This document shows, one piece after another, positions 16,242 through 25,390 of a DNA stretch of 64,000 bases (position 1 is the stretch's first letter; each line of letters starts with the position of its first letter). The position numbers and the translations under genes are program-made. Below the pieces are notes generated by a model. It made no database searches. It saw nothing but the letters and a program-made list of their open reading frames with translations, and had not been told where the DNA came from. Origin of the DNA: Streptomyces sp. LBL (GTDB lineage Bacteria; Actinomycetota; Actinomycetes; Streptomycetales; Streptomycetaceae); contig NZ_JARXYX010000030.1 in the NCBI RefSeq assembly GCF_029893585.1, positions 62,001 to 126,000 on the forward strand, written 5' to 3'.

Positions 16242-16667
16242 CTAGATTTCGATGAGGACGGTGAACGGGCCGTCGTTCGTCAGCGAGACGCGCATCTGCG
16301 CGCCGAAGCGGCCCGTCGCCACCGTCGCTCCGAGCGAGCGCAGTCGGGCGACCACCTCGTCGACCAGCGGCTCGGCCACATCGCCGGGGGCGGCCGCGTT
16401 CCAGGTGGGGCGGCGGCCCTTGCGGGCGTCGCCGTAGAGGGTGAACTGGCTGATGACCAGGAGTGGGGCGTCGATGTCGCTGCACGACCTCTCGTCCGTC
16501 AGCATGCGGATCGACCACAGCTTGCGGGCGAGCTGGGCCGCCTTCTCCTTGGTGTCCTCGTGGGTCACACCGACGAGGACGCACAGCCCCTCCCCGTCGA
16601 TCTCCCCGACCGTCTCGCCGTCCACGACGACGCTCGCGCCGTCCACCCTCTGCACCACTGCACGCAT
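16242..16667 (-). CDS. dtd: D-aminoacyl-tRNA deacylase
   Basis: 141 residues from the ATG at 16665-16667 (MRAVVQRVDGASVVVDG). The SQFTLYGD catalytic motif and the late NDGPF motif (Gly-cisPro of Dtd) are present. The enzyme removes D-amino acids and Gly wrongly attached to tRNA. Length is normal for the family. It converges with ygfZ; the short gap has small GGATTTCCT repeats. Confidence 0.92.
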   Translation of the reverse strand: MRAVVQRVDGASVVVDGETVGEIDGEGLCVLVGVTHEDTKEKAAQLARKLWSIRMLTDERSCSDIDAPLLVISQFTLYGDARKGRRPTWNAAAPGDVAEPLVDEVVARLRSLGATVATGRFGAQMRVSLTNDGPFTVLIEI

Positions 16668-16876
16668 ACGACCATCATGCCGGGCGTCCGCTCGCGCTCC
16701 GCACGGGCCATCACGGGCCATCACGGGTGATCACGGGCCGTCACGGACCTTCCGTAATGATCCTCAACCCGCCCATCTGGGGCCGTTCGGGGCTGATCGG
16801 GGGCCCTCTGTCACATAGCGGCCACTGGGGGTGGCACGATGCTTCCACACGCCGGTCGAGGGGACGGTAGAGGCAC

Positions 16877-17479
16877 ATGAGCACACCGAGTACCGGGCGG
16901 CTGGGCATGACCAGCCAGCGTCCGCCCGTGCAACGCACCGACAGTCCGCCCTGCGCGTCGGCCACCGGCCCGCCCGAGCCCGATCTGGCCGTGCTGAGCC
17001 TGCCCGAACTGCGCACGCTGCGCCGGGACGGCCAGCGCGACGAGGCCGACCTCAGCTACGTACGACGGCTGCTGCAGGGCCGTATCGACATCCTGCGCGC
17101 GGAGTTGGCTCGGCGCTCTCCCGTGGGCGCCGCGTCGGTGCCGGCGCAGGGGGAGGCGTCCGTGGTCGAGCGGCTGCCGGAGATCCTCACCGACGCCCCG
17201 GCCCGGCACCGTTCCTCGGCCCGGCATGTGACGCTGGGCACCCCGCACAGCGAGGAGTACCGGCTGCTGGCCGCGGAGATGCTCGCCGACGTCGAGCTCT
17301 CCGACCTGGACGCCCGCACGGACCTGGAACTGAACACCGCGATGGGGCGGCTCGTGCGGTACGAGCAGCAGGTGTCCCTGCGGCGGCAGCGGCTGCAGCG
17401 GACGGCGGACGGCTGCAGCGCGGAGATCGCCCGCAGGTACCGTGAAGGGGAAGCACAAGTCGACGACCTGCTCATGTGA
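16877..17479 (+). CDS. rsiG: RsiG, c-di-GMP-binding anti-sigma factor for WhiG
   Basis: 200 residues. Two long helices each carry the E(X3)S(X2)R(X3)Q(X3)D signature that binds cyclic di-GMP: E56/S60/R63/Q67/D71 and E163/S167/R170/Q174/D178. This duplicated motif is diagnostic of RsiG, which sequesters the sporulation sigma factor WhiG when loaded with c-di-GMP. The rest is low-complexity linker. ATG 16877 is used; M11 is an alternative. The gene is monocistronic in appearance and lies between dtd and an asparaginase gene. Confidence 0.9.
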   Translation: MSTPSTGRLGMTSQRPPVQRTDSPPCASATGPPEPDLAVLSLPELRTLRRDGQRDEADLSYVRRLLQGRIDILRAELARRSPVGAASVPAQGEASVVERLPEILTDAPARHRSSARHVTLGTPHSEEYRLLAAEMLADVELSDLDARTDLELNTAMGRLVRYEQQVSLRRQRLQRTADGCSAEIARRYREGEAQVDDLLM

Positions 17480-17551
17480 CACGGCGGCCGTACCGGCGAT
17501 CCCGGGGGCGGTCGCCGGGGTGGGTCCCCTCCGTCCGGAAGGCCACCGCCC

Positions 17552-18544
17552 ATGCCCGCGTCCGCTGCCATACCGCCCATGGCGTCCGTGCCGTCCGTGC
17601 CCTCCGTACCGCCCGTCCTCGCCGAGGTCGTCCGCTCCGGTTTCGTCGAGGGGCGGCACCGGGGGAGTCTGGTCCTGCTGGACGCGGACGGGGCGGTGGA
17701 GCTGGCGCTCGGGGACGTGACGTCCCCCGTCTTCCCGCGCTCCTCCAACAAGCCGATGCAGGCGGCGGGCGTGCTGCGGGCGGGGCTGGACCTGTCGGGC
17801 GAGCGGTTGGCGCTGGCTACGGCCAGCCACTCCGGGGAGCCCTTCCACCGCGACCTGGTCCACAAGATGCTGGACGAGCACGGGCTGGACGAAGGACTGC
17901 TGCAGTGCCCGCCCGATCTCCCGCTGGACGCGGAGGAACGGGAGATGTACCTGGCGTCGGGCGAGGTCCGCTCCCGCGTCACCATGAACTGCTCCGGCAA
18001 GCACACCGCGATGCTGGCCGTGTGCGCGCTGCGGGAGTGGCCGCAGGACTCCTACCTGGACCCGGCACACCCGCTCCAGCAGCTCATCCACCAGGTGGTG
18101 GAGGAGGCGGCGGGCGAGAAGGTGGCGGCCGTGGGCACGGACGGCTGCGGGGCCCCTCTGGCGGCGATCAGCCTCACCGGCCTGGCCCGCGCCTACCGTA
18201 CCTTCGCCCTCGCCGACCCGGACTCCGCCGAGGGGCGCGTCGCCACGGCCATGCGCACCCACCCCGAGTACGTCGCCGGCACCCGCCGCCCCGACACCTG
18301 GCTGATGCGCGCCCTGCCCGGCGCCCTCTCGAAGATGGGCGCGGAGGCGGTCCAGGCGGTGGCCCTGCCAGACGGCCGGTCACTCGCGTTCAAGGTGGAG
18401 GACGGCGGGGCCCGCGCCCTGGGCCCCGTTCTGGCACGCGTACTTCGGCTCATGGGGGTGGAGTCACCGGTGGTGGAGCGCATCGGGCGGGCGCCGCTGA
18501 CAGGGGGAGCGGGGGTGGTGGGCGAGATCCGGGCGGCTTTCTGA
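17552..18544 (+). CDS. L-asparaginase II family protein
   Basis: 330 residues of the thermolabile asparaginase II family (PF06089 type), unrelated to the E. coli enzyme. Recognisable blocks are SGFVEGRHRGSLVLL, FPRSSNKPMQA, ATASHSGEP, NCSGKHTAML and GTDGCGAP. It would hydrolyse asparagine to aspartate and ammonia in the cytoplasm. The N-terminus is uncertain: the first about 20 residues (repeated SVP) are dispensable-looking and ATG 17579 is possible. Confidence 0.85.
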   Translation: MPASAAIPPMASVPSVPSVPPVLAEVVRSGFVEGRHRGSLVLLDADGAVELALGDVTSPVFPRSSNKPMQAAGVLRAGLDLSGERLALATASHSGEPFHRDLVHKMLDEHGLDEGLLQCPPDLPLDAEEREMYLASGEVRSRVTMNCSGKHTAMLAVCALREWPQDSYLDPAHPLQQLIHQVVEEAAGEKVAAVGTDGCGAPLAAISLTGLARAYRTFALADPDSAEGRVATAMRTHPEYVAGTRRPDTWLMRALPGALSKMGAEAVQAVALPDGRSLAFKVEDGGARALGPVLARVLRLMGVESPVVERIGRAPLTGGAGVVGEIRAAF

Positions 18545-18631
18545 GGCGGTGGGGGTGGCAGGGGTGGCAGGGGTGGCAGGGGCGAGAAAAAATCCCCGCG
18601 ACGCCCCCGCCCCCGCACCTACCGTGGCCAC

Positions 18632-19885
18632 ATGACCCGCCCGTACCCAGACATCGACGTACGCCCCATCATCGAACCCGAACTCGCCGACTGGCTTCGT
18701 GCCGTCAACACCGGCTTCCTCCGGGCCCCGACCGTCCCGGACAGCGATCTGGAAGCCCGTCGCCCCCAGTTCCGACCCGGCCGCTTCCTCGGTGCCTTCG
18801 ACAGCGGACGCTGTGTGGCCACGTTCAGGTCCTTCGACCAACAGCTCACCGCCGTGGGCGGCGCGGCCGTCCCCGCCGACGCCATATCCGCCGTCACCGT
18901 CACCGCCACCCACCGGCGCCGCGGCCTGCTGACCCGCATGATGGCCCAGGACCTCGCCGCCGCGAAGGACCGCGGAGACGTCGTGGCCACCCTGATCGCC
19001 GCCGAGTACCCGATCTACGGCCGTTTCGGTTTCGGTCCCGCGACCTGGATGACCGAGTGGACCATCGACGTCCCGCGCTCCGGCCTCGACCTCCGACGGC
19101 CCGTCCCGGACGACGGCGGCCGTATCGACCTCGTGGACGGTGACGACGTCCGCAAGCTCGGCCCCGAACTCCACGAGCGGATATGCCGGTCCCAGCCGGG
19201 CGCGGTCAGCCGCGACGAGATGTGGTGGCGGGTCCGGACGGGACTCGTACGGTTCGACGCGTCGTGGACCGAACCGTTCTACGCCGTGTACCGCTCGCCG
19301 GACGGTGAGATCGACGGGCTGGTCTCGTACCACTCGGACGACAACTGGCACGACAAGCAGCCGCACGACACGGCGACCGTGGACTGGCTGATCGCGTCGA
19401 CCCCGGCCGCCGAGCGCGCCCTGTGGCGCTACCTCTGCTCGATCGACTGGATCACCCTGGTGAAGAGCGGCTGGCGGGCCCCGGACGACCTGCTCCCGTT
19501 CTTCCTGCCCGACCCGAGGGCGGCCAGGATCACCGCTCAGTCGGACTGGCTGTGGGTGCGGCTGCTGGACGTCGTACGGGCGCTGGAGGCGCGGACGTAC
19601 GAGGGGGAGGGGACGCTGGTGCTGGAGGTGACCGACCGGGATGGGCTGGCCGGCGGGCGTTACCGGCTGGAGGCGTCGACGGAGGGTGGATCCTGCACGC
19701 GGACGACCGCGGACGCCGACCTCACGCTGGACGTGGCCGACCTGGCGACCCTGTGGCTCGGCGACGAGTCGGCCGTACGGCTGGCGGCGCTGGGGCGGGT
19801 GCGGGAAGAACGAGCGGGCGCCGGCCGGTCGGCCGACGCCCTGCTGCGCACGTCCAGGCGTCCTTGGTGCCCGGACATGTTCTGA
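18632..19885 (+). CDS. Eis-like GNAT N-acetyltransferase
   Basis: 417 residues with the three-part Eis layout: GNAT domain with acetyl-CoA loop (VTATHRRRGLLTRMM), a second GNAT-like region, and a C-terminal sterol-carrier-like domain. It ends in WCPDMF; in Eis the free C-terminal carboxylate joins catalysis. Eis proteins acetylate amines such as aminoglycosides or lysines. A TACCGT box 6 nt before the ATG suggests a leaderless message. A relative of this gene survives as a ruined copy near 50 kb. Confidence 0.88.
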   Translation: MTRPYPDIDVRPIIEPELADWLRAVNTGFLRAPTVPDSDLEARRPQFRPGRFLGAFDSGRCVATFRSFDQQLTAVGGAAVPADAISAVTVTATHRRRGLLTRMMAQDLAAAKDRGDVVATLIAAEYPIYGRFGFGPATWMTEWTIDVPRSGLDLRRPVPDDGGRIDLVDGDDVRKLGPELHERICRSQPGAVSRDEMWWRVRTGLVRFDASWTEPFYAVYRSPDGEIDGLVSYHSDDNWHDKQPHDTATVDWLIASTPAAERALWRYLCSIDWITLVKSGWRAPDDLLPFFLPDPRAARITAQSDWLWVRLLDVVRALEARTYEGEGTLVLEVTDRDGLAGGRYRLEASTEGGSCTRTTADADLTLDVADLATLWLGDESAVRLAALGRVREERAGAGRSADALLRTSRRPWCPDMF

Positions 19886-19942
19886 CGCTCCTCCCTTTCG
19901 GGGACACGGGGACAGGTACTGCTCTGCATCCGTAGCGAGCTG

Positions 19943-20076
19943 TTCAGTTGTGGCTGTTCAGTTGTGGCTGTGCTGGTCGTACGTCCGTGAATCAGTACGT
20001 CAGTACGTCCGTGCGGACGCCGGTGTTGAGTTGTGGCTGTGCCGTGGGTGCTGACGATCTTCAGTTGTGGCTGTGC
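19943..20076. repeat. Four copies of a CAGTTGTGGCTGT repeat
   Basis: Copies of the 13-mer CAGTTGTGGCTGT (third copy GAGTTGTGGCTGT) start at 19945, 19959, 20028 and 20062, in the same orientation, with GTACGTC repeats between them. They lie in the 230-bp gap after the Eis-like gene. No gene is seen; function unknown. Confidence 0.75.
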
Positions 20077-20118
20077 AGACCGACCGGGCTCTCGGCTCCC
20101 CTCCGGAAGAGAGCCCGG

Positions 20119-20304
20119 TCAGCCGGACCGGGCGAGCAGCATCACGAGGATCACCGCTCCGATGCCGCCGATCGCGGCGCTCTTGGACTTGATGCCGACG
20201 GTGAGTGCGACGAAGGCGACGATGCCCATCGCGCCCAGCTTCCACTGAACGAGCTGCTCGAAGCCGACGGCGAGGGTGGCGATGGCGAGGGCGATCAGCG
20301 GCAT
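20119..20304 (-). CDS. Small membrane protein of the devE cassette
   Basis: 61 residues with two hydrophobic segments around a VQWKLGAMGIV core. It is a paralogue of the protein at 21441-21629 (shared EQ..QWK, VGIK.K.., GAV motifs). A GGGGGACC ribosome-binding site precedes the ATG. It is divergent from the GntR regulator next to it, as is its paralogue, so each pair forms a cassette. Function is unknown. Confidence 0.75.
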   Translation of the reverse strand: MPLIALAIATLAVGFEQLVQWKLGAMGIVAFVALTVGIKSKSAAIGGIGAVILVMLLARSG

Positions 20305-20351
20305 GTCGGTCCCCCTTCGGGGCGGTGGTCCCTGTCGGTCACCTGGCTGGC

Positions 20352-20397
20352 CAACCTTATGGAAGGTTGACCATGTTGCTTAAGTTGGGACCAACTT
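20352..20397. promoter_or_regulatory. Inverted repeats between the small membrane gene and devE
   Basis: Two inverted repeats lie in the divergent promoter gap: CAACCTT-4-AAGGTTG (20352-20369) and AAGTTGG-2-CCAACTT (20382-20397). They resemble operators for a GntR-type dimer and share AGTTGG half-sites with the repeat ahead of devA. Autoregulation by DevE or cross-binding by DevA is inferred. Confidence 0.55.
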
Positions 20398-20483
20398 CAC
20401 TGTACTTATCTCCGCTTGGATGCGTCTCATAACCACCTTTCGAGGAACTGCCCAAAGATGGCGAGAAGTTGTAATGTTTCGTC

Positions 20484-21395
20484 GTGGACCCTAAACACGC
20501 CGCCGTCAATGGGCGGAAGAGGGCACAGCGGTCACACACGTCACATCGCCAGGTGGCCGACGAGCTGCGCGCCCGGATCCGGTCCGGGCAGCTGCGGCCG
20601 GGCGAGCGCATGCCCACCCAGGCCAAGCTGGCCGATGAGTTCGGGGTCGAGCGGAGCGTCGTACGGCAGGCGCTGTACATCCTGCAGTCGGAGCAGCTGC
20701 TGACCAACGTATCGAAGGGAAGCCCGGCGACCGTGGCCCCGGATCCCGGCCTGGCCAGGCCGCAGACCGGGCCCGCCGCCCCGCCGCTGCCCACCACGGT
20801 GGCCCTCGCACCCCGCATAGCGGCCGCCTTCGCGGCTCCGCACGTCGAGATCGACGCCCTGTGCCTGACCTCGGTCTCCCTCACCCTCGCCATCGGCGAG
20901 CCGTTGCGTCAGATCCACGCCGGGCGAACGAAACCGGCCAAGGTCGACGTCCGGGTCCTGCTGCCGAGCCGGGACATCGCACTGGCCTTCCCGGTACCGG
21001 TGGACGGGCGCGGCGACGTGGATCCGCTGCACGAGCGCTGGCTGGCTCAGCGCAACGCCCAGGGGCAGGTGCTCCGGCACAACCTGCTGGCCCTGCGCGC
21101 GACCCACGGCATCGACGTCCAGGTCTCCTTCCGCGCGCTGCCCTTCACCCCGCCGGTGAAGCTGTACCTGCTCAACGGGGAAGAGTCGTTGTTCGCGTAC
21201 TACACACTGGGCCGTCACGAGGCGGAGATCGACCACGAGTTCCTGGAGACGTACGACGCCCAGGGCACCCAGTCGATGCTGTTCGCCTTCGAGCAGGGCG
21301 TCGGCCTGCGTGACACGACGTTCGTGGAGCAGTCCCACCTGTGGTTCAACGCACTGTGGGAGACGATCAGTTCGGAGCTGACGCTCACGACCTGA
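20484..21395 (+). CDS. devE: GntR-family regulator DevE
   Basis: 303 residues. Winged helix at about 22-90 (RQVADELRARIRSGQLRPGE, KLADEFGVERSVVRQALYIL), then an effector-like domain. It is clearly homologous to the second GntR protein 380 bp downstream, including identical stretches such as ALPFTPPVKLYLLN. In S. coelicolor the paralogues devA and devE occupy this position and affect aerial development. The GTG start follows a TAATGT box by 6 nt, so the message is probably leaderless. Confidence 0.82.
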   Translation: MDPKHAAVNGRKRAQRSHTSHRQVADELRARIRSGQLRPGERMPTQAKLADEFGVERSVVRQALYILQSEQLLTNVSKGSPATVAPDPGLARPQTGPAAPPLPTTVALAPRIAAAFAAPHVEIDALCLTSVSLTLAIGEPLRQIHAGRTKPAKVDVRVLLPSRDIALAFPVPVDGRGDVDPLHERWLAQRNAQGQVLRHNLLALRATHGIDVQVSFRALPFTPPVKLYLLNGEESLFAYYTLGRHEAEIDHEFLETYDAQGTQSMLFAFEQGVGLRDTTFVEQSHLWFNALWETISSELTLTT

Positions 21396-21440
21396 CGTCT
21401 CCCGCAGTGAGCTGACCGGGATGCCGTCGACTTGGTCGAC

Positions 21441-21629
21441 TCATAGGGCGGGCCCCGCGACCAGCAGCGCGAGCACGACCGCCCCGACGGAGCTGACGGC
21501 CGGGTTCTTCGCTTTGATGCCTATGGTGAGCAGAAGCAGACCGACGACGCCGATGACGCCGTACTTCCACTGGAGGGTCTGTTCGACGCCGACGACGAAC
21601 GCGGCGGCGAGGAGGGCGAGAGCAGGCAT
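21441..21629 (-). CDS. Small membrane protein of the devA cassette
   Basis: 62 residues with two hydrophobic segments; paralogue of the protein at 20119-20304. A strong GAAGGAGGAAC ribosome-binding site precedes the ATG. It is divergent from devA. The repeated pairing with a GntR gene suggests a functional link, possibly as the gene the regulator controls. No known domain. Confidence 0.75.
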   Translation of the reverse strand: MPALALLAAAFVVGVEQTLQWKYGVIGVVGLLLLTIGIKAKNPAVSSVGAVVLALLVAGPAL

Positions 21630-21652
21630 GGTGTTCCTCCTTCAGTTGTTCG

Positions 21653-21672
21653 ACCAACTGGACCAAGTTGGT
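21653..21672. promoter_or_regulatory. Inverted repeat upstream of devA
   Basis: ACCAACT-6-AGTTGGT is a 7-bp perfect inverted repeat in the gap between the small membrane gene and devA. More AGTTGT/CAACTT half-sites follow toward devA. It shares its half-site with the repeat ahead of devE. Confidence 0.55.
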
Positions 21673-21767
21673 AACCAAGTCTAGAATAGTTGTCCCCACT
21701 TGGCATCTAGTTATAAACAACTTCTAAACAACTCCCGTAAGATGGACCGAACTTGTAGCGTTTGGTC

Positions 21768-22649
21768 GTGACTCAGGAGAACGTGGCAGTGAACGGCAGC
21801 AGAAAGCTCTCGCCCCAGGAGATCGCCGACGTCCTGCGGGAACGGATCCGCACCGGCCACCTCAGGGCGGGAGACCGCCTGCCCACCCAGGCCGAACTCG
21901 CCGAGGAGTTCGGCGTGGAACGCGGCACCGTCCGCCAGGCCCTCCGCGCCCTCCAGGACGACGGCCTCCTGAACAACGTCAGCAAGGGCAGCCCACCGAG
22001 GATCGCGGAACCCGCCCGCACCGCGGGGGAACAACCGCAGCCGACGATGGTGGGGCTGGCGCCGAGGCTGGTCGAGGGCTTCTCGGTGCCGCACGTCCGC
22101 GTGGACGTCGTATGCCACACCGCCGAGACGCTGATGCTGGCCCTCGGTGAACCGGTCCGCCAGATCCACGAGGGCCGGGTGCGCCCAGAGTCGATCGACG
22201 TCCGCCTCCTGCTCCCCTCCCGCGACATCAATCTCGCCTTCCCGGTCCTGGTCGAGGGGCGCGGCGACGACGACCCCGACCCCGTCCACAAGCGCTGGCT
22301 GGCCATGCGCAACGCCCAGGCGCAGGTGCTGCGGCACAACCTGATGTCGCTGCGCTCCTCGCACGGCATCGACGTGCACGTCACGTACCGGGCGCTGCCC
22401 TTCACCCCGCCGGTGAAGCTGTACCTGCTCAACGAGGAGGAGGCGCTGATCGGGTACTACATGCTGACCCGGCGCGAGGAGGAGTGGGGCAGCCAGACCC
22501 TGGACATGTACGACGCCCTCGGCGCCAAGTCCCTCCTCTTCTCCTTCATGACACAGGCAGGCCTGCGTGACGCCGCGTTCGTGGAGGAATCCCAGAAGTG
22601 GTTCGACGCCCTCTGGGAAACCATCACGACGGACCTGACACTCTCCTAG
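21768..22649 (+). CDS. devA: GntR-family developmental regulator DevA
   Basis: 293 residues. Winged helix at about 15-80 (QEIADVLRERIRTGHLRAGD, ELAEEFGVERGTVRQALRAL) followed by the same effector domain as DevE. GTG 21768 is chosen because the start then aligns residue for residue with DevE (xxxxxAVNG) and a TAGCGT box lies 6 nt upstream, as for devE. Its TAG stop overlaps the GTG of devB (TAGTG), so the two form an operon. DevA is required for normal aerial hyphae in S. coelicolor; identity here rests on synteny and family. Confidence 0.85.
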   Translation: MTQENVAVNGSRKLSPQEIADVLRERIRTGHLRAGDRLPTQAELAEEFGVERGTVRQALRALQDDGLLNNVSKGSPPRIAEPARTAGEQPQPTMVGLAPRLVEGFSVPHVRVDVVCHTAETLMLALGEPVRQIHEGRVRPESIDVRLLLPSRDINLAFPVLVEGRGDDDPDPVHKRWLAMRNAQAQVLRHNLMSLRSSHGIDVHVTYRALPFTPPVKLYLLNEEEALIGYYMLTRREEEWGSQTLDMYDALGAKSLLFSFMTQAGLRDAAFVEESQKWFDALWETITTDLTLS

Positions 22650-23452
22650 TGACTTCTGATACGACGCAGACTGAACTGGTGGCAGCGGAGACCGAGGCAC
22701 TGCGAGGGCTGATCACATGCGCGCGTGTCGTGCTCTGGGACTTCGACGGCCCGATCTGTCGCCTGTTCGCCGGCCACGCGGCGGACAAGGTGGCGGACGA
22801 CCTCGTAGAGTGGCTCGAGGGCCGCGGCCTGCACGGACTGCTGACCGACGCGGAACGACAGTCCCTGGACCCGCACATAGTGCTGCGCGCCGTCGGCCGC
22901 AGACATCCCGGCAGTGATCTGGTGGACGAGTTGGAGGAACGTCTCACCCAGGAGGAACTGCGGGCCACGTCCTCGGCGATGCCCACGCCCTACGCCGACC
23001 CGCTGATCCTCACCTGGAAGGCGGTGGGGGCCCGGATGGCGATCGCCACCAACAACTCCCCGCCGGTGGTCCGCACGTACCTGGCCAGTCGCGGCCTCAC
23101 CTCCTGCTTCACCCCCCACATCTACGGTCGCACCCGGCAGCTCCACCACCTCAAGCCCGACCCGCACTGCCTCAACCGGGCTCTGAGCGCGATGGGTTCG
23201 GCACCCGGGGACGCCCTGATGATCGGCGACACCCCGTCGGACCTGTACGCGGCGAAGGCGGCGGGGGTTCCGTTCCTGGGCTACGCCCGCAACGAACGCA
23301 AGGAGAAGCGGCTGAGGGGCGCGGGAGCCACGACGGTCGTCGCCTCACTGGAACAGGTGCTCGAACTGGTCCGTACGGCGTCCGCCTTCTCACCGAACTC
23401 CTCATCGAACTTCTCATCGAACTTCTCACCGAAGAGATCAGGACAACTCTGA
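22649..23452 (+). CDS. devB: HAD-superfamily hydrolase DevB
   Basis: 267 residues. All four HAD motifs are visible: DFDGP (nucleophile and acid), TNN, KPDP and GDTPSD. This is the phosphatase class that acts on small phosphorylated molecules; the substrate is unknown. Translation is coupled to devA by the TAGTG overlap. The C-terminal tail has 12-bp DNA repeats encoding SSNFSSNFS. Confidence 0.85.
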   Translation: MTSDTTQTELVAAETEALRGLITCARVVLWDFDGPICRLFAGHAADKVADDLVEWLEGRGLHGLLTDAERQSLDPHIVLRAVGRRHPGSDLVDELEERLTQEELRATSSAMPTPYADPLILTWKAVGARMAIATNNSPPVVRTYLASRGLTSCFTPHIYGRTRQLHHLKPDPHCLNRALSAMGSAPGDALMIGDTPSDLYAAKAAGVPFLGYARNERKEKRLRGAGATTVVASLEQVLELVRTASAFSPNSSSNFSSNFSPKRSGQL

Positions 23453-23556
23453 ATTACTCCAAATGGGGTGTTTAGGCTGTGGGGCACGCCACAGCCTTTG
23501 CAAAGTCGTGTGCGCGCGGACGTGATCTTCACATCAAACCGCTAATCTCGGCCATC

Positions 23557-24645
23557 ATGCCCCGTCTGTCACACGTAGCGCGCCGGGCGCTGGCGCACCG
23601 CCTGTTGGAGTCCCGCAGACTCCGGGGCAGGGGTGAGGTGCTCACGGGCCACCACAACACCAACTACGTTCTGCGCGTGGGGTTGTTGCCGGCCCTGCTG
23701 CTGGGTGTGATGCCGTTCGTGCGGTTCAAGTACCGGGTGCCGCTGGACAGGGTGGAGGTCGTCCCTCGCATCTGGCCGCGTGAGGCCGATGTGCTCGAGG
23801 TCGTCTGCCGTCATCTGCGCGAGGTGCCACGCTGTCTGGCCGTACTGGGCGACCGCTCCGTGCACACGTACCGCAGGGGCGAGGCGCTCAGTGAGCGGAA
23901 TCCCGACGGCGCCGTCGGCGAGAAGCTGATGCGGGAGTTCGCGGCGTTCTTCGCCCGGACCGCCCGCGTGCCGGTCGAGGAGCTGCCGCCGCCCCCCGAC
24001 CACTGGCCGGCCGACGGCGACAGCGACGGGTTTCTCCACTGGCTCGTCGACTTCACCGAGACGCGTGTGCACCAGCCCAACCGGGAACGGTTCGGTGACC
24101 TCTTCGCAGCCGTGGGGATCCCCGAGGACGCGATGACGAGGTTCAAGGAGAACCACCACGGCCTGACAACCCGGCCCTTCACACTCCTGCACACCGATGT
24201 CCACCGCGCCAATGTCGTGGTCCGCCGGGGCTGTATCACGGTGATCGACTGGGAACTGGCCCTCTGGGGCGATCCGCTCCATGATCTGGCGACGCACCTC
24301 GTCCGGATGAGGTACGGGAAGGCGGAGCAGGACCGCATGACCGAGCTGTGGGCCCAGGCCGTGCGGAAGGCCGACCGCGGCGAGCTGACCGCGGGCCTGC
24401 ACCGGGACCTCGAAACCTATCTGGCCTTCGAGTACGCGCAGTCGGTCTTCCCGGACGTCATGCGTGCGGCTCTCGCCCTGCCCGCCGACGCGGATGAACC
24501 GCACTTCCGAGCAGCCGCACAGCAGGTGAGCCGGGCCATGGGCCGAGCCCGTGAACCCTTGCGGCTCGTGGACGTCCCTGATGTGGAACAGATCGTGGAA
24601 GCCCTGCGGAAATGGCACAGCATGTCCGCGCCGACGGCCGCGTGA
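23557..24645 (+). CDS. Aminoglycoside-phosphotransferase-fold kinase
   Basis: 362 residues with the APH-type kinase core: catalytic LLHTDVHRANVVV (H212, D214) and the metal-binding VIDWELA Asp (231). Such proteins phosphorylate antibiotics or small metabolites; the substrate is not indicated. The ATG at 23557 is preferred because a TAATCT box ends 8 nt before it. Confidence 0.8.
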   Translation: MPRLSHVARRALAHRLLESRRLRGRGEVLTGHHNTNYVLRVGLLPALLLGVMPFVRFKYRVPLDRVEVVPRIWPREADVLEVVCRHLREVPRCLAVLGDRSVHTYRRGEALSERNPDGAVGEKLMREFAAFFARTARVPVEELPPPPDHWPADGDSDGFLHWLVDFTETRVHQPNRERFGDLFAAVGIPEDAMTRFKENHHGLTTRPFTLLHTDVHRANVVVRRGCITVIDWELALWGDPLHDLATHLVRMRYGKAEQDRMTELWAQAVRKADRGELTAGLHRDLETYLAFEYAQSVFPDVMRAALALPADADEPHFRAAAQQVSRAMGRAREPLRLVDVPDVEQIVEALRKWHSMSAPTAA

Positions 24646-24734
24646 TGACCGTACGACGGGAGAACGGGCTTGACCGTGGGTGGAGGGGCCACCATGAAAC
24701 GGGCAGCGGCCTGAGGTGTGCGTAGGCTCGCCCC

Positions 24735-25340
24735 ATGAGTGAGGCAGGTCTGCGGGAGCGCAAGAAGCAGCGGATGTACGAGGTCGTGTCGGAGGTGGCG
24801 ATCGGGCTGTTCCTGGAGAAGGGGTTCGATGCCGTGTCGGTCGCGGAGGTGGCCGCCGCGGCCGAGATCTCCAAGCCCACGCTCTTCCGGTACTTCCCGG
24901 CCAAGGAGGACCTCGTCCTGCACCGGTTCGCCGACCATGAGGACGAGGCGGCGCGGGTCGTCGTCGGGGCGGCCTCGCCGCTCGGGGCGCTGCGGCGGCA
25001 CTTCCTCGACGGGCTGGAGCGGGGCGATCCGATCACCGGCCTCAATGACCACCCCCAGGTGCGCGCCTTCTACGCACTGCTCTACGGGACGCCCGCGCTG
25101 GTCGCCCGGCTGTACGCCTATCTGGAGCGCTCGGAGGCCGCGCTCGCCGAGGCGCTCGGCGGTGATCTTCAGGCGCGGCTGGCGGCCGGGCAGATCATCG
25201 CCGTCCAGCGGATCCTCGCCCAGGAGAACTGGCGGCGGATCACGGGCGGGGAGCGGGTGGCGGACGTACGGGCGGACGCGCTCGCGGCGGCTGAGGGGGC
25301 CTTCGAGCGGTTGGCGAGCGGGCTGCCCCAGCTGATCTGA
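24735..25340 (+). CDS. TetR-family regulator
   Basis: 201 residues. The N-terminal helix-turn-helix is clear (VAEVAAAAEISKPTLFRYFPAKEDLV). The ligand domain is typical in size. A TAGGCT box ends 6 nt before the ATG. The HelD helicase gene starts 50 nt downstream on the same strand, so this regulator may govern it; that is inferred from position. Confidence 0.85.
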   Translation: MSEAGLRERKKQRMYEVVSEVAIGLFLEKGFDAVSVAEVAAAAEISKPTLFRYFPAKEDLVLHRFADHEDEAARVVVGAASPLGALRRHFLDGLERGDPITGLNDHPQVRAFYALLYGTPALVARLYAYLERSEAALAEALGGDLQARLAAGQIIAVQRILAQENWRRITGGERVADVRADALAAAEGAFERLASGLPQLI

Positions 25341-25390
25341 AGCTTAGTAACGAATTTAACCTGGTTGTGTTTTCCCGTATGCTCGGTGGA

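Noticed and set aside
25341..25390. Rifamycin-associated element ahead of the HelD gene
   Set aside because: The gap is AT-rich and has no palindrome resembling the published element.
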